NCBI GenBank assembly: GCA_018262505.1
Contig: JAGSYV010000011.1
Coordinates: forward strand, 1 to 64,000
DNA: 64,000 nt
Source: Pseudomonadota bacterium
GTDB lineage: Bacteria > Pseudomonadota > Alphaproteobacteria > Rhizobiales > Pleomorphomonadaceae
Reading direction: 5' to 3'
Under the pieces are notes generated by a model that saw nothing but the letters and a program-made list of their open reading frames with translations, ran no database searches and was not told where the DNA came from. Position 1 is the first letter of the stretch. Each line of letters opens with the position of its first letter. The translations under genes and the position numbers were made by a program. This document shows positions 1 through 9,187 of this stretch, piece after piece.

Positions 1-153
1 CTCGTCCTTCAGCACGTCGACCACGCGCGCGATGCCGCGGCGGTCGATGTCGTTCACTTCGGCCGCCATGCGCGCCATGGCCAGATAGACCACCGCCGCG
101 GCGGCCAGCGCCGTCAGCACGGTCGGGACGACCACACCGAAGACGAACTCCAT
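1..153 (-). CDS. N-terminal fragment of a membrane-anchored protein, possibly a sensor
   Basis: Only the first 51 codons lie in the window; the gene runs off the left edge. Reading starts at an ATG at 153 and gives MEFVFGVVVPTVLTALAAAA, continuing to about residue 27 as one hydrophobic helix, followed by a polar stretch (AEVNDIDRRGIARVVDVLKDE, residues 31-51) that should lie on the periplasmic side. A single N-terminal helix followed by a polar helix of this kind is typical of two-TM sensors such as CHASE-domain GGDEF/EAL proteins or histidine kinases, but no diagnostic domain is inside the window, so the identity is a guess. It is divergent from the exporter gene at 329. Confidence 0.45.
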   Translation of the reverse strand, partial: MEFVFGVVVPTVLTALAAAAVVYLAMARMAAEVNDIDRRGIARVVDVLKDE

Positions 154-328
154 CCAGCGGCGGTTGGCAAAAATCAAGGCAATGATCCATTGGTTCTATC
201 TTGCGCAGTCTATCGCGATACCGTTAAAGGCTCGCAAATTCGTCCGCATACTTTCGGAAAAATACAGACCAGCGTGTCGCCGCCGCTCCGGCAGAGCCGC
301 GAGAACGCCAGGAAGGCAACCGAAGCTC

Positions 329-1228
329 ATGTCGAACCGCACTCGCGCCACCCTGATCGGCCTCACCGCCATTCTCATGTGGTCAATGCTTGGTGTCTTC
401 ACCGGCGGTTCGGGGGCCGTACCGCCCTTCCTGCTCAATGCCCTCTGTTTCGGTCTGTCCGGATCGATCGCCACGATCTGGCTGATCGCCCGCGGCCGCG
501 CCGGCGTTCTGAGGCAGCCCCCGCGGGTATGGGCAGTCGGCACGCTGGGCCTGTTCGGCTATCACGCCCTCTATTTCACGGCCTTGCGGACCGCGCCGCT
601 GGTCGAGGCCGGCCTCATCAACTACCTCTGGCCGTTGTTGATCGTGCTGTTCTCCGGCCTCCTGCCCGGCGAGCGCCTGCGCTTTCACCACTTTGTTGGC
701 GTCGTGCTCGGCTTTTCCGGCGCGGCGCTTCTGGTGACGTCCGGCCGGTCGCTGTCGCTCGACAGCGGCTACGCTCTCGGCTATCTGGCCGCCTTCCTCG
801 CCGCCGTCGTCTGGGCCGCCTATTCGGTGATCTCGCGGCGTTTCGCTGGTGTCCCGTCAGAAGCGGTTGCCGGCTTCTGCCTGGCGACGGCGCTTCTCAG
901 CCTTGTCTGCCACCTCGCCTTTGAGCAGACGGTGCTGCCGGCCAGCGCCTTTGAATGGCTGATGGTGCTGCTGCTCGGCGCCTTTCCGGTTGGCCTTGCC
1001 TTCTTCGTCTGGGATCATGGGGTCAAGCACGGCGATATCCAACTCATCGGCACCGCCGCCTATGCGACGCCGGTACTGTCGACCCTGCTGCTCACCCTCA
1101 CCGGCTATGGCACGCTCGACTGGACGGCGGCGCTTGCCTGCGCCCTCGTCACCTTGGGCGCCATCGTCGCCGCCTGGGACGCGCTGCCGTTCCGCCGCAA
1201 AGCGGTGGCGCGCCGAACCGTTACCTGA
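329..1228 (+). CDS. EamA/DMT-family exporter, YddG-like
   Basis: A 299-residue inner-membrane protein with about ten hydrophobic segments, in the drug/metabolite transporter superfamily. It resembles the aromatic amino acid exporter YddG: RATLIGLTAILMWS at the N-terminus, EAGLINYLWPLLIVLFS in the first EamA repeat, and a second repeat with VVWAAYSVISRRFAG. The likely role is efflux of amino acids or related small molecules; the substrate cannot be read from sequence. I chose the ATG at 329 because the conserved N-terminus begins there, although the frame stays open upstream to 164 with unrelated basic residues. A GGAAGG sequence lies about 12 nt upstream. The 3' end overlaps the convergent gloB by 8 bp. 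Confidence 0.85.
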   Translation: MSNRTRATLIGLTAILMWSMLGVFTGGSGAVPPFLLNALCFGLSGSIATIWLIARGRAGVLRQPPRVWAVGTLGLFGYHALYFTALRTAPLVEAGLINYLWPLLIVLFSGLLPGERLRFHHFVGVVLGFSGAALLVTSGRSLSLDSGYALGYLAAFLAAVVWAAYSVISRRFAGVPSEAVAGFCLATALLSLVCHLAFEQTVLPASAFEWLMVLLLGAFPVGLAFFVWDHGVKHGDIQLIGTAAYATPVLSTLLLTLTGYGTLDWTAALACALVTLGAIVAAWDALPFRRKAVARRTVT

Positions 1229-1991
1229 ACGTGTCCTTGCGGCGACGCAGTTCGGCGAACGCCTCGACCGCCGGCCGACCTGCGAGGCCTAATCTGCCGG
1301 CAAGCCTGGGGTCGCCAGCCCTCAGGAACGGATTGGTGAGAAGTTCCCGCTTGAGCGTCACCGGCACCGTCGGTCGGCCCGCGGCACGCAAAGCCTCAAC
1401 CTCGGCAAGCCGCTCGGCGAGCGCCGCATTGTCGGGGTCGACCGACAGCGCGAAACGGCCGTTGGACGCCGTATACTCGTGTCCTGGATAAATGAATGTT
1501 TCCGGCGGCAGCGCCGCGAGACGCAGCAGCGAGTCCCACATATCCTCGGCGCTGCCCTCGAACAGGCGGCCGCAGCCGAGCGAAAACAGCGTATCGCCGG
1601 AAAACAGCGCCCGCGCCGCTGGTGCATAGTAGACGATATGGCCGCGTGTGTGGCCGGGCGTGGCCATGCCCCGGAGCCCAAGCGGACCAACGGCGAAGCT
1701 TTCGCCATCCGTCACCGCCCGACCAAGCGGCGGCAGCCGGTGGGCATCGGCGGCCGCGCCAATGAGTTCGGCCCCGGTGCGCCCGACGATCTCGGCGGCG
1801 CCTTCGATATGGTCGCCATGATGGTGGGTCAGGAGAAGCGCATCGAGCCGCCCCCCGGACGCCGCGACGGCGTCAAGGATCGGTGCCGCCTCCGGCGCGT
1901 CGAAAACCACGGCCGCGCCGCTTTCCTCATCACGAAGCAGATAGGCGTAATTGTCGCTGAGACAAGCGATGACGTCGATCTTTAGGACCAC
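1221..1991 (-). CDS. gloB: Hydroxyacylglutathione hydrolase (glyoxalase II)
   Basis: A 256-residue metallo-beta-lactamase-fold hydrolase that converts S-D-lactoylglutathione to D-lactate and glutathione, the second step of methylglyoxal detoxification in the cytoplasm. The dinuclear metal motif THHHGDH is at about residues 55-61, followed by PGHTRGH, the FSGDTLFSLGCGRLFEG stretch typical of GloB, and the late metal histidine in YPGHEYT. The C-terminal helical region specific to glyoxalase II (NPFLR) is present, and length matches the family. It is divergent from the methyltransferase gene beginning at 2100, a neighbour pairing common in alphaproteobacteria. Confidence 0.95.
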   Translation of the reverse strand: MVLKIDVIACLSDNYAYLLRDEESGAAVVFDAPEAAPILDAVAASGGRLDALLLTHHHGDHIEGAAEIVGRTGAELIGAAADAHRLPPLGRAVTDGESFAVGPLGLRGMATPGHTRGHIVYYAPAARALFSGDTLFSLGCGRLFEGSAEDMWDSLLRLAALPPETFIYPGHEYTASNGRFALSVDPDNAALAERLAEVEALRAAGRPTVPVTLKRELLTNPFLRAGDPRLAGRLGLAGRPAVEAFAELRRRKDTFR

Positions 1992-2099
1992 CGGAAGCCT
2001 CCTTTGCCCGCCTTACGAAAAAAGGCAGTGGCCGCCCATTGCGGTAGAGCGACACTCGATCAATATGGCGGAAAGGGCAAGGGCGCCCCGGAGCTCAGC

Positions 2100-2858
2100 A
2101 TGTTTCTCGACGTCGTCGACCTCAGGGATTTCTATTCGAGCGACCTCGGCCATGTCATCCGGCCCATCCTCACCGATCATTTCAGGAAGATCTGGCCGAG
2201 CGTCGCCGGCGATCGCCTGGCCGGCCTCGGCTTTGCGACGCCGTATCTTGCGCCGTTCCGTGACGAGGCCGACCGTACGCTGGCGCTGATGCCAGCGGCT
2301 CAGGGAGCGGTCAACTGGCCGGCCGGTGGTCCCTCCGCCTCGGCCCTGGTCTGCGACGACATGCTGCCGTTGCCGGATTCCTCGATCGATCGGCTGCTCA
2401 TCGTCCATGCCCTGGAGATGGCCAATGATCCGGCAGAACTCTTGAAGGAGGCCTGGAGAGTGCTATCGCCGGGCGGCCGAATACTGGCGGTCGTACCCAA
2501 CCGGCGCGGCCTCTGGGCGCGCGTCGACACCTCGCCCTTCGGCTATGGCCGGCCCTTCTCGCGCGGCCAGATCACCAAGCTCCTGCGGGAAACCTCCTTC
2601 TCGCCCACAGCCTGGGACGAGGCGCTCTACGTGATGCCGGTGCCGCGCCGCCATTTCATGCACGCCAGTGCCCGCTGGGAGGCGATCGGCGCTCGCCTGT
2701 GGCCGGCCTTTGCCGGCGTCATCCTGGTGGAAGCGGCCAAGCATCTTCATCAGGGCGTACCGGTGATCCGTCGCGTCCGCTCGCCGGCGATCCGTCCGGT
2801 GCTGCTGCCCTCGCCAGCCGGCCTGCCGAGCCCGCACCGCACCGGCCCCAACATCTGA
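2100..2858 (+). CDS. Class I SAM-dependent methyltransferase family protein
   Basis: A 252-residue protein with a methyltransferase_11-like core: the CDDMLPLPDSSIDRLLIVHALE region (about residues 87-108) corresponds to motifs II-III and VLSPGGRILAVVPN to motif IV-V. The N-terminal part lacks a clear GxGxG SAM-binding loop (the equivalent segment reads GLGFATPYLAPF), so activity is not assured. Substrate unknown. The ATG at 2100 is preferred to the upstream in-frame start at 2004 because GGAG lies about 7 nt before it and the upstream translation is unconserved basic sequence. Divergent from gloB, which fits the frequent gloB-methyltransferase pairing in Rhizobiales. Confidence 0.8.
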   Translation: MFLDVVDLRDFYSSDLGHVIRPILTDHFRKIWPSVAGDRLAGLGFATPYLAPFRDEADRTLALMPAAQGAVNWPAGGPSASALVCDDMLPLPDSSIDRLLIVHALEMANDPAELLKEAWRVLSPGGRILAVVPNRRGLWARVDTSPFGYGRPFSRGQITKLLRETSFSPTAWDEALYVMPVPRRHFMHASARWEAIGARLWPAFAGVILVEAAKHLHQGVPVIRRVRSPAIRPVLLPSPAGLPSPHRTGPNI

Positions 2859-2864
2859 CCCGCG

Positions 2865-3500
2865 TCAGTGACCGTCGCGGGACAGCAAAAAGACCGCCTG
2901 CGCGCCCAGCAAGTTCCAGACGATCCACGGCAGGCTGAACGGCAGCCGCTTGCCTGAGGCATCGAGGACGATCGCCTGATCGACATGGGCGCCGACATCT
3001 TTCACCAATTCGACGAAGTCGCGAATGGTACAGAAATGGATGTTGGGCGTGTCGTACCACGAATAGGGCAGACGCTTGCTCACCGGCATGCGGCCGAGGA
3101 ACATCAGGCGGAAGCGAACGTCGAGATGCCCGAAATTGGGCAGCGACACGACGACATGACGACCGATGCGCAGCATCTCGTCGAGCACGCGGCGAGCGTT
3201 GCGCGTCGCCTGGATGGTGTGGCTCAGCACCACGTAATCGAAGGATTGGTCCGGATACTGCACGAGGTCGCTGTCGGCGTCCCCCTGGATCACCGACAGG
3301 CCGCGCCCGACGGCGGCATTGACGCCTTCCTGGCTGATCTCGATCCCGCGCGCGTCGACGCCACGGGTTCGCTCCAGGAGTTCGAGCAGAGCGCCGTCGC
3401 CGCAGCCAATGTCGAGCACCCGCGAGCCGGGTTCGATCAGATCGGCGATCAGCTTGAGGTCGATACGGACGTCGGAGGTGAGATCGGCGAGGTCGGTCAT
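2865..3500 (-). CDS. metW: Methionine biosynthesis protein MetW
   Basis: A 211-residue methyltransferase-like protein with the glycine-rich SAM motif [15 protein letters not shown] near residues 29-42 and the family-typical [26 protein letters not shown] and [18 protein letters not shown] segments. MetW is the partner of MetX and is required for full homoserine acyltransferase activity or its control in proteobacteria; the chemistry of its methyltransferase fold is not settled. Its start overlaps the metX stop in an ATGA arrangement (3497-3500), so the two are translationally coupled. It ends just beyond the convergent methyltransferase gene, 6 bp apart. Confidence 0.93.
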   Translation of the reverse strand: MTDLADLTSDVRIDLKLIADLIEPGSRVLDIGCGDGALLELLERTRGVDARGIEISQEGVNAAVGRGLSVIQGDADSDLVQYPDQSFDYVVLSHTIQATRNARRVLDEMLRIGRHVVVSLPNFGHLDVRFRLMFLGRMPVSKRLPYSWYDTPNIHFCTIRDFVELVKDVGAHVDQAIVLDASGKRLPFSLPWIVWNLLGAQAVFLLSRDGH

Positions 3501-4750
3501 CGAATGTCCTCCGCCGCCGGTCCGGCAATGCCGCGCACCCGCGCCGCGCCGCTCAGGAAACCGTGCACGATGCGGAACTGTTCGGGAATGTCGAGGAGGA
3601 AGCTGTCGTGGCCGCGATCGCTGTCGATCTCCACGAAGCTGACCGGCGCGCCGGCAGCATTGAGCGCATGCACCACCGCCCGGCTCTCCGAGGTCGGATA
3701 AAGCCAGTCCGACGTGAACGACAGCACGCAGAAGCGTGTCTTCGTTCCCTTGAAAACATTGGCGAGCACGCCGCCATGGTCGGCGGCAAGATCGAAATAG
3801 TCTGTGGCACGGGTGACGTAGAGATAGGAATTGGCGTCGAACCGGTCGACGAAGGCCATGCCCTGATGACGGAGGTAGCTTTCAATCTGGAAATCCGCAT
3901 CGAAACCGAAAGCGACCGCCTCGCGATCCTGCAGGTTGCGGCCGAACTTCTGATGCAGCGAGCGGTCGGACATATAGGTGATATGAGCAGCCATGCGCGC
4001 CACGGCGAGGCCCTTCTTCGGGTTGCGCCCGGCTTCGAGATAGCGGCCGCCGCACCAGTCGGGATCGGCCATCACCGCCTGCCGCCCCACCTCGTGGAAA
4101 GCGATGTTCTGCGAGGAATGGCGATAGCTGGTGGCGATGGCCACCGTCGAAAAGACGCGGTCTGGATAGCTCGCCGCCCATTGCAGCGCCTGCATGCCGC
4201 CCATCGAGCCGCCGACCACCGCGAACAGTTGGTCGATGCCGAGCGACGTGACCAGCATGGCCTGCGCCCGAACCATATCGGCAATGGTGACCACCGGCAG
4301 GTCGAGGCCATAGGGCTGGCCGGTTTCCGGATTGGTGCTGGCCGGCCCAGTCGTGCCGAGGCAGCCACCCAGCACGTTGGAGCAGATGACGAAGAATCGA
4401 TCGGTGTCGATCGGCTTGCCGGGACCGACCATCAGCGTCCACCAGCCCGGCTTGCCGGTCACCGGATTGGTGCTGGCGACATGCTGGTCGCCAGTCAGCG
4501 CATGGCAGATCAGGATGGCGTTGGAGCGGTCGGCGTTGAGCTCGCCATAGGTCTGGTAGGCAATCTGCCAGGGCGCGATCGCCGGACCGGCGTCGAGGGT
4601 GAGCGGCGCGTCCGTGCCGAAGCGCATGACGAGGCTCGAAGGATTGTCGGCCTCGTTGCGGCGCAGGCTCGCCTGCGCATCGGTCTCGGGAAGGGTCGCG
4701 TCCAACATCGGGGCTTCAGTGTCCGGCAACTTCCAGACGACAAGCGCCAT
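3497..4750 (-). CDS. metX: Homoserine O-acyltransferase MetX
   Basis: A 417-residue alpha/beta-hydrolase-fold enzyme that activates L-homoserine by O-acylation (acetyl-CoA in most MetX, succinyl-CoA in some alphaproteobacteria), the committed step of methionine synthesis. The nucleophile elbow GGSMGG places the catalytic serine near residue 182; the [11 protein letters not shown] oxyanion region and the C-terminal [10 protein letters not shown] (catalytic His) are present. The first ~40 residues are unconserved, and an alternative ATG at 4708 would give a 403-residue protein; the promoter at 4774-4802 allows either start. First gene of a metX-metW operon. Acetyl versus succinyl specificity cannot be called safely here. 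Confidence 0.94.
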   Translation of the reverse strand: MALVVWKLPDTEAPMLDATLPETDAQASLRRNEADNPSSLVMRFGTDAPLTLDAGPAIAPWQIAYQTYGELNADRSNAILICHALTGDQHVASTNPVTGKPGWWTLMVGPGKPIDTDRFFVICSNVLGGCLGTTGPASTNPETGQPYGLDLPVVTIADMVRAQAMLVTSLGIDQLFAVVGGSMGGMQALQWAASYPDRVFSTVAIATSYRHSSQNIAFHEVGRQAVMADPDWCGGRYLEAGRNPKKGLAVARMAAHITYMSDRSLHQKFGRNLQDREAVAFGFDADFQIESYLRHQGMAFVDRFDANSYLYVTRATDYFDLAADHGGVLANVFKGTKTRFCVLSFTSDWLYPTSESRAVVHALNAAGAPVSFVEIDSDRGHDSFLLDIPEQFRIVHGFLSGAARVRGIAGPAAEDIR

Positions 4751-4773
4751 GCCCGCCGTCGCGAAGGTGGTTA

Positions 4774-4802
4774 GCTATCGGAACGGGAACGCCAAATGTC
4801 AA
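4774..4802 (-). promoter_or_regulatory. Candidate sigma70-type promoter of metXW
   Basis: Reading the minus strand, a perfect TTGACA (4802-4797) is followed after exactly 17 nt by GATAGC (4779-4774). Transcription would start near 4766, 16 nt before the first possible metX ATG and about 58 nt before the second. I looked for a SAM-II type riboswitch here and could not build one. Confidence 0.5.
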
Positions 4803-4845
4803 GAAAATCGGCGCCCCGCCCGTCGAGGTGCCGCAAAGCGCCCGA

Positions 4846-5271
4846 TCAAGGCCTTGCTCGGCGAATAGCGCGGACCACTTCGCGCGCCGTGATCTTGGCA
4901 GTCTGTTGATCTTCGGGACCAAGTGGCCCGCAAGCTTGATCAAAGTTGTCGCGATCAGCCTGCTGCACCGGATCGTTGGCAATCGCCGCGACGACAATGC
5001 GCAAGGCACAGGCTTTCACGGGATCGACCTTGAGTGCGCCATAGCAGCTATCAGAGAGGCAGAAGGCGAAGTTGCGGAGCGACAGGAGATTGCCGGAAAG
5101 CGCCTTTGGCCATTGCGCCGCCAATATGGCCTGCTCGCCGGCACAGGCAGAATCTTTCGCGGCAGCGCAGTCGGCGAGAAGATCGGCGTAGGCGGGTACG
5201 CCATCGACGGCATAGGCCGGCAGATCGCCCGACCAGAGGAGAAAAACAAGAGCCGACAGCAGCGCACGCAT
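4846..5271 (-). CDS. Small secreted hypothetical protein with several cysteines
   Basis: A 141-residue protein with a clear Sec signal peptide (MRALLSALVFLLWSGDLPAYA, cleavage probably after AYA near residue 21). The mature part contains six or more cysteines in spaced pairs (LLADCAAAKDSACAGEQ, FCLSDSCYGA, KACALRI, DQACGPL), suggesting disulfides in a periplasmic helical protein. No family is recognised. It is transcribed toward metX on the same strand but is separated from it by the metX promoter, so it is probably a single-gene unit. Confidence 0.65.
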   Translation of the reverse strand: MRALLSALVFLLWSGDLPAYAVDGVPAYADLLADCAAAKDSACAGEQAILAAQWPKALSGNLLSLRNFAFCLSDSCYGALKVDPVKACALRIVVAAIANDPVQQADRDNFDQACGPLGPEDQQTAKITAREVVRAIRRARP

Positions 5272-5418
5272 GGAAACGCTCCGAAGTGTCGCATCGATCT
5301 CGCAAATAGTTCAACCGAGCAGCACAATTATTCGCCGAACCATGCAGGTTGCACAAGATCGCCCTTCAGCCCGCTTTGTGGCGGAGAACGACCCGCTTCT
5401 CGAAAATTGGCGAACCCG

Positions 5419-6531
5419 TCATGCTGGAGCCACTGCTTCCTCGATATGGACCCCCATATTTCGGATATTGGCCAGGAAGATGTCAGGATCGACATAAAGG
5501 CCTTGCGCCTGAAGTCCTGGGCGACGTTTCTCGCTGGTCATCTCCAGGATGCAAGCAGCGGCCGCGATGGCGGTCAGCTCATAAGGATCGTCGTGACTGA
5601 CCCGAAGCCGGGCGGTAACGGGCATGCCGTCACGGTTTCCTCGGCCTTCACAGACCAACATCGTCCACTCGTCGTGCCGCGTCCAGTGCTGCAGGGCGGC
5701 GAAAAACGCTTTCGCAGCGAGATGGCGGAGCGGCGGAAACGTCATGGCCGCCATGGTGGCCGGCAGCGCCACATAATCAATGGCTGGCCCGAAGCCGCCG
5801 ATGTAGAAGCCGGTGTCGCGCAGATGAGGGAGACGGTCCGGCAGTGACCGAAGCTCTTCGATCCCCATGGCGATCGTCTTCTGTCTTCCATGCGGAGGAC
5901 CAAAATCAAAGTCGCGGGCGTTGCTCCAGGATCGCTGCCAGCGGCCATCGCAAAAAGCGCTCGGATCCATGTTCCAGAGTTCGTCGATGAAGTCTTCGGC
6001 AGCGCCAGGACCAAAGCTCAGGCGCGACCAGTCCACGCTGAGGCTCGCGTAGACCGGCGCATGGGTGAGATCCACGGTCGCCGACAGCCGTCGGATCATC
6101 GCTGCCGGCAATCCCGGGTGAAAGCCGCCGTCGCTGACCATCTGCAGGCCACGCCGGACAATGTCCGGCTCGAGGGCCTTGAGCCCCTGCCATTTGGCCG
6201 TGGAGGATAGGTGAATGTCGAAATAGTCGATGCCGAGCTGTAACGCGACGCTCGCCACCGTCGGCGCGTAACGGGTTGCCGAGGTGGCCGACACCACGAG
6301 ATCGGCACCCGACAGTGCAGCGAGAAGGCCGTCACGATCGGCGCTATCGGCGCCAACACCGACCAACGTCGCACCAGTTTCCTTAGCGATTTCGGCCGCC
6401 GCATCATCCACCGACGCCTTGTTGCGGCCCATCAGGCGGAGTTCGTAGGTTCCAACTCGGGCGAGCAGCCGTGCCAGACGTCGGCCGGTGTTGCCGGCAC
6501 CGCCGAGGATGGCGATGGTCGCCTGTGCCAT
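5419..6531 (-). CDS. Saccharopine dehydrogenase-like NAD(P)-binding protein
   Basis: A 370-residue protein beginning with a Rossmann dinucleotide motif (TIAILGGAGNTGRRLARLLA) and containing the LSGADLVVSATSATRYAPTVASVAL segment typical of the saccharopine dehydrogenase/trans-acting enoyl reductase group. The residues that define true lysine-pathway saccharopine dehydrogenases are not evident, so the substrate is unknown. It sits between gluQRS and the small secreted gene, all on the minus strand but with gaps of 75 and 147 bp, so no operon partner suggests a role. Confidence 0.8.
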   Translation of the reverse strand: MAQATIAILGGAGNTGRRLARLLARVGTYELRLMGRNKASVDDAAAEIAKETGATLVGVGADSADRDGLLAALSGADLVVSATSATRYAPTVASVALQLGIDYFDIHLSSTAKWQGLKALEPDIVRRGLQMVSDGGFHPGLPAAMIRRLSATVDLTHAPVYASLSVDWSRLSFGPGAAEDFIDELWNMDPSAFCDGRWQRSWSNARDFDFGPPHGRQKTIAMGIEELRSLPDRLPHLRDTGFYIGGFGPAIDYVALPATMAAMTFPPLRHLAAKAFFAALQHWTRHDEWTMLVCEGRGNRDGMPVTARLRVSHDDPYELTAIAAAACILEMTSEKRRPGLQAQGLYVDPDIFLANIRNMGVHIEEAVAPA

Positions 6532-6606
6532 GAGGTCCCCCAGGGCGCACTTCCCGTCCCTTTTCAGGACAAGTCTGGGCTCGTTCCGTCCTCTTGACGA
6601 GACGGG

Positions 6607-7503
6607 TTATTGCGTAGAGTTCCGATCGGGTAACCCGACGATGTGGCGGACATCAGCAACCGTGGCGCCAGATTTCCGCAATGCCGCCAGCCCCGCAGAT
6701 CCCCTGGATTTCGAGAGCTTGCGGCCGTCGATATCGACGATCAGCCGGTGATGATGATAGCGCGGCGCCGGCAGCCCCAGCAGCGTTTGCAGCAAGCGGT
6801 GCACGGCGGTCGCAAAATAGAGGTCGCGGCCACGCACCACATCCGTCACCCCCTGCAACGCGTCATCGACGACGACGGCGAGATGGTAGGCGGCCGGCGC
6901 GAACTTGCCGGCGAGCACCACGTCCCCCCAGGCGGCGGGATCGGCGGTCATTGTCTCGCCCGGCCCATCGAGACTGTCGCCGAACTCCTGCCAGGACAGT
7001 GGGCCAACGAGCTGGACCGCCTTCATCATGTCGAGCCGTAGCGCATGAGGTCGGCCGGCCCCGGCAAGAGCGGCCGCTTCCTCATCAGGCCGGTCGCGGT
7101 CGACAGCAGGATAGAGCGGGGCACCGTCCGGATCGCGCGGCCACGGTCCGCCGTTCCGTGCCTCCTCGGCGGCAATGGCGGCGGCGATCTCCGTCCGACT
7201 CAGAAAGGAACGGTAGACGAGCCCCAGGGCGGCGAGGCGATCGAGAGCCGCCGCATAGTCGTCCGCATGTTCCGATTGCCGACGGACGGGCTTCTCGTAC
7301 CTGACGCCGAGCCAGTCGAGATCGTCGAGAATGGACCGCTCATACTCAGGCCGGGCGCGCGTCGCATCGACATCCTCGATACGGACGAGCACGCGGCCAC
7401 CACTCCGAGCGGCCATGTCGGCATTGATCAGTGCCGACAGGGCATGGCCGAGGTGCAACGGCCCGTTGGGCGACGGCGCGAAACGGAAGACGGGAACGGT
7501 CAT
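6607..7503 (-). CDS. gluQRS: Glutamyl-Q tRNA(Asp) synthetase
   Basis: A 298-residue paralogue of the catalytic domain of glutamyl-tRNA synthetase without an anticodon-binding domain. It transfers glutamate to the queuosine base of tRNA(Asp). Class I signatures are present: FAPSPNGPLHLGHALSAL (HIGH-type motif, residues 7-24) and RKLSKSRGS (KMSKS-type motif near residue 262). Length is as expected for GluQRS and much shorter than GltX, which separates the two. Start codon ATG at 7503, divergent from the DNA glycosylase gene at 7606. Confidence 0.92.
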   Translation of the reverse strand: MTVPVFRFAPSPNGPLHLGHALSALINADMAARSGGRVLVRIEDVDATRARPEYERSILDDLDWLGVRYEKPVRRQSEHADDYAAALDRLAALGLVYRSFLSRTEIAAAIAAEEARNGGPWPRDPDGAPLYPAVDRDRPDEEAAALAGAGRPHALRLDMMKAVQLVGPLSWQEFGDSLDGPGETMTADPAAWGDVVLAGKFAPAAYHLAVVVDDALQGVTDVVRGRDLYFATAVHRLLQTLLGLPAPRYHHHRLIVDIDGRKLSKSRGSAGLAALRKSGATVADVRHIVGLPDRNSTQ

Positions 7504-7605
7504 TTCTCAAGCAAGTGGCAGGCCCACCGGCACTGCTGCCGGCTTCTGGCGGACTGGACAGTATACGCTCGGGATGTTGAAGTCTCGTGCTCAAGGAGGA
7601 CTGCG

Positions 7606-8247
7606 ATGCGCCTCATCCTTACCGACGCCGACATGGCCGAAGGTCTCGACTATCTCGAGCGCGTCGACCCGCGCCTCGTGCCGGTCAGAGCCCTGGCTGG
7701 CCCCGTCGACATCCGCTACCGCCCGCCCGGTTTCGAGGGGATCGCCCGCATCATCGTGGCGCAGCAGCTTTCGGTGTCGAGCGCCGACGCCATCTGGGCG
7801 CGTTTCGAGGCGCTCCTCGCCGCGGCGACAGCCGAGAACTATCTCCGCCAGAGCGAGGAGGCCTTGCGCGCCGCCGGACTGTCGCGCGGCAAGGTCAGGA
7901 CGCTCACCGCCCTCGCGGAAGCGGCCTCCGCCGGCCTTGACCTCGAAGGTCTTGCGGCGGAAACGCCGGAGGTGGCAACCGAAAAACTGACGGCGATCCA
8001 CGGCATCGGCCGCTGGACGGCCGAAATCTTCCTGCTGTTCTGCGCCCGCAATGCCGATGTGCTTCCGGCTGGAGATCTGGCTCTGCAAGTGGCCGCCTTC
8101 GAAGCATTAGCGTTGCAGGGGCGCCCCAGCGAAAAGGAATTGCGGGCGATATCAGAGCTTTGGTCCCCTTGGCGCGGCGTTGCGGCGAAACTGCTTTGGG
8201 CCTATTACAAGGCGATGCGGCAGGGCAGAAACGTCCTCCCGGTCTGA
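7606..8247 (+). CDS. DNA-3-methyladenine glycosylase (HhH-GPD, AlkA-like)
   Basis: A 213-residue base-excision repair glycosylase of the helix-hairpin-helix-GPD superfamily, which removes alkylated purines. The hairpin and following helix read LTAIHGIGRWTAEIFLLF (near residues 130-147) and the catalytic aspartate is in PAGDLALQ. It is shorter than E. coli AlkA because the N-terminal TATA-like domain is absent, as in many alphaproteobacterial homologues. The ATG at 7606 has a very strong ribosome binding site, AAGGAGGA, 5 nt upstream, which decides the start. The esterase gene follows 22 bp later and is probably co-transcribed. Confidence 0.9.
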   Translation: MRLILTDADMAEGLDYLERVDPRLVPVRALAGPVDIRYRPPGFEGIARIIVAQQLSVSSADAIWARFEALLAAATAENYLRQSEEALRAAGLSRGKVRTLTALAEAASAGLDLEGLAAETPEVATEKLTAIHGIGRWTAEIFLLFCARNADVLPAGDLALQVAAFEALALQGRPSEKELRAISELWSPWRGVAAKLLWAYYKAMRQGRNVLPV

Positions 8248-8269
8248 ACCGATCCCGGAGGAGCTTCCC

Positions 8270-8938
8270 ATGGCCGATATCGACGGTCCACGCCTCGAAC
8301 CTGCGAGCGGCAACGCCGACGCCCTCGTCGTGCTGTTGCACGGTTATGGGGCGAACGGCGAGGATCTCTACGATATCGCCGAAAGCTGGGCGCCCTTCCT
8401 GCCGGATGTCGCCTTCGTTTCGCCGCACGCTCCCGATGCTTGCCCCATGGCGCCGGGCGGTCGTCAGTGGTTTCCGCTGACCATGCGCGACGAGGCCGAA
8501 CGTTGGACAGGCGTTGTTGCCGCCGGGCCGGCCCTCGATCGCTTTCTGGATGCCGAACTCGAACGCTGGGGCGTCTCACCCGATCGTCTCGTGCTGGTCG
8601 GCTTCAGCCAAGGCACCATGATGGCGCTGCACGTCGGCCTCAGGTGCAAGGTGACGCCGGCGCTGATCGTCGGCTACTCGGGCTATCTCGCCGGCGCCGA
8701 GCATCTCGGCGAAATCTCGGCGAAACCGAAGGTGCTGCTCGTTCACGGCACCGCCGATCAGGTGCTGCCGGTTGAAAGCAGCCGCGTTGCCGCGGCCGCC
8801 CTCACCGCCGCCGGACTGCCGGTGTCGCTGCATCTGTCTCCCGGCCTCGGCCACGGCATCGACCGCATGGGCCTCGTCCTCGGTCTCAGAACCATTGCCG
8901 AGGCACTCGGGGTCGACCTTCCAGGCGGCGCTCGCTAA
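8270..8938 (+). CDS. Phospholipase/carboxylesterase family alpha/beta hydrolase
   Basis: A 222-residue alpha/beta hydrolase of the prokaryotic carboxylesterase/acyl-protein thioesterase-like family. LLHGYGANGEDL (residues 22-33) forms the oxyanion region; the nucleophile elbow is GFSQG; the acid and histidine lie in HGTADQVLP and GLGHGID. Cytoplasmic, with no signal peptide. Natural substrate unknown. The start is supported by GGAGGAG 8 nt upstream (8257-8263). It follows the glycosylase gene by 22 bp, probably in one transcript. Confidence 0.88.
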   Translation: MADIDGPRLEPASGNADALVVLLHGYGANGEDLYDIAESWAPFLPDVAFVSPHAPDACPMAPGGRQWFPLTMRDEAERWTGVVAAGPALDRFLDAELERWGVSPDRLVLVGFSQGTMMALHVGLRCKVTPALIVGYSGYLAGAEHLGEISAKPKVLLVHGTADQVLPVESSRVAAAALTAAGLPVSLHLSPGLGHGIDRMGLVLGLRTIAEALGVDLPGGAR

Positions 8939-9187
8939 CACCACAGCTTGACGGTCGCCGCCCAATGACGGATTGAGCCCCCCGGCTATCTACGCGAATA
9001 TGCGGAGGATAGTTTGCTAGCGCGGTGACGCCAACACTTGATCCAACCTCGTGACAATGAGCGATCGAGTGTCGGCGTCATGAACCGCACTAGAATCAAA
9101 TAATTGATAGTGCCCTCGGCGCACTCGTTCGCAGCGGTCGGTCCAAATCCGATTCGAATGAGCGCCTCCGAGCACCGGGAGTGCAGC

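Noticed and set aside
4751-4845. SAM-II-type riboswitch upstream of metX
   Set aside because: An ATTTG...GCTAA pattern is present on the minus strand, but it falls inside a TTGACA-17-GATAGC promoter and I could not pair the P1 stem or pseudoknot.
8939-9187. Cobalamin riboswitch before the PduO-type adenosyltransferase
   Set aside because: No B12-box-like sequence or supporting stems were found in the 249 bp.
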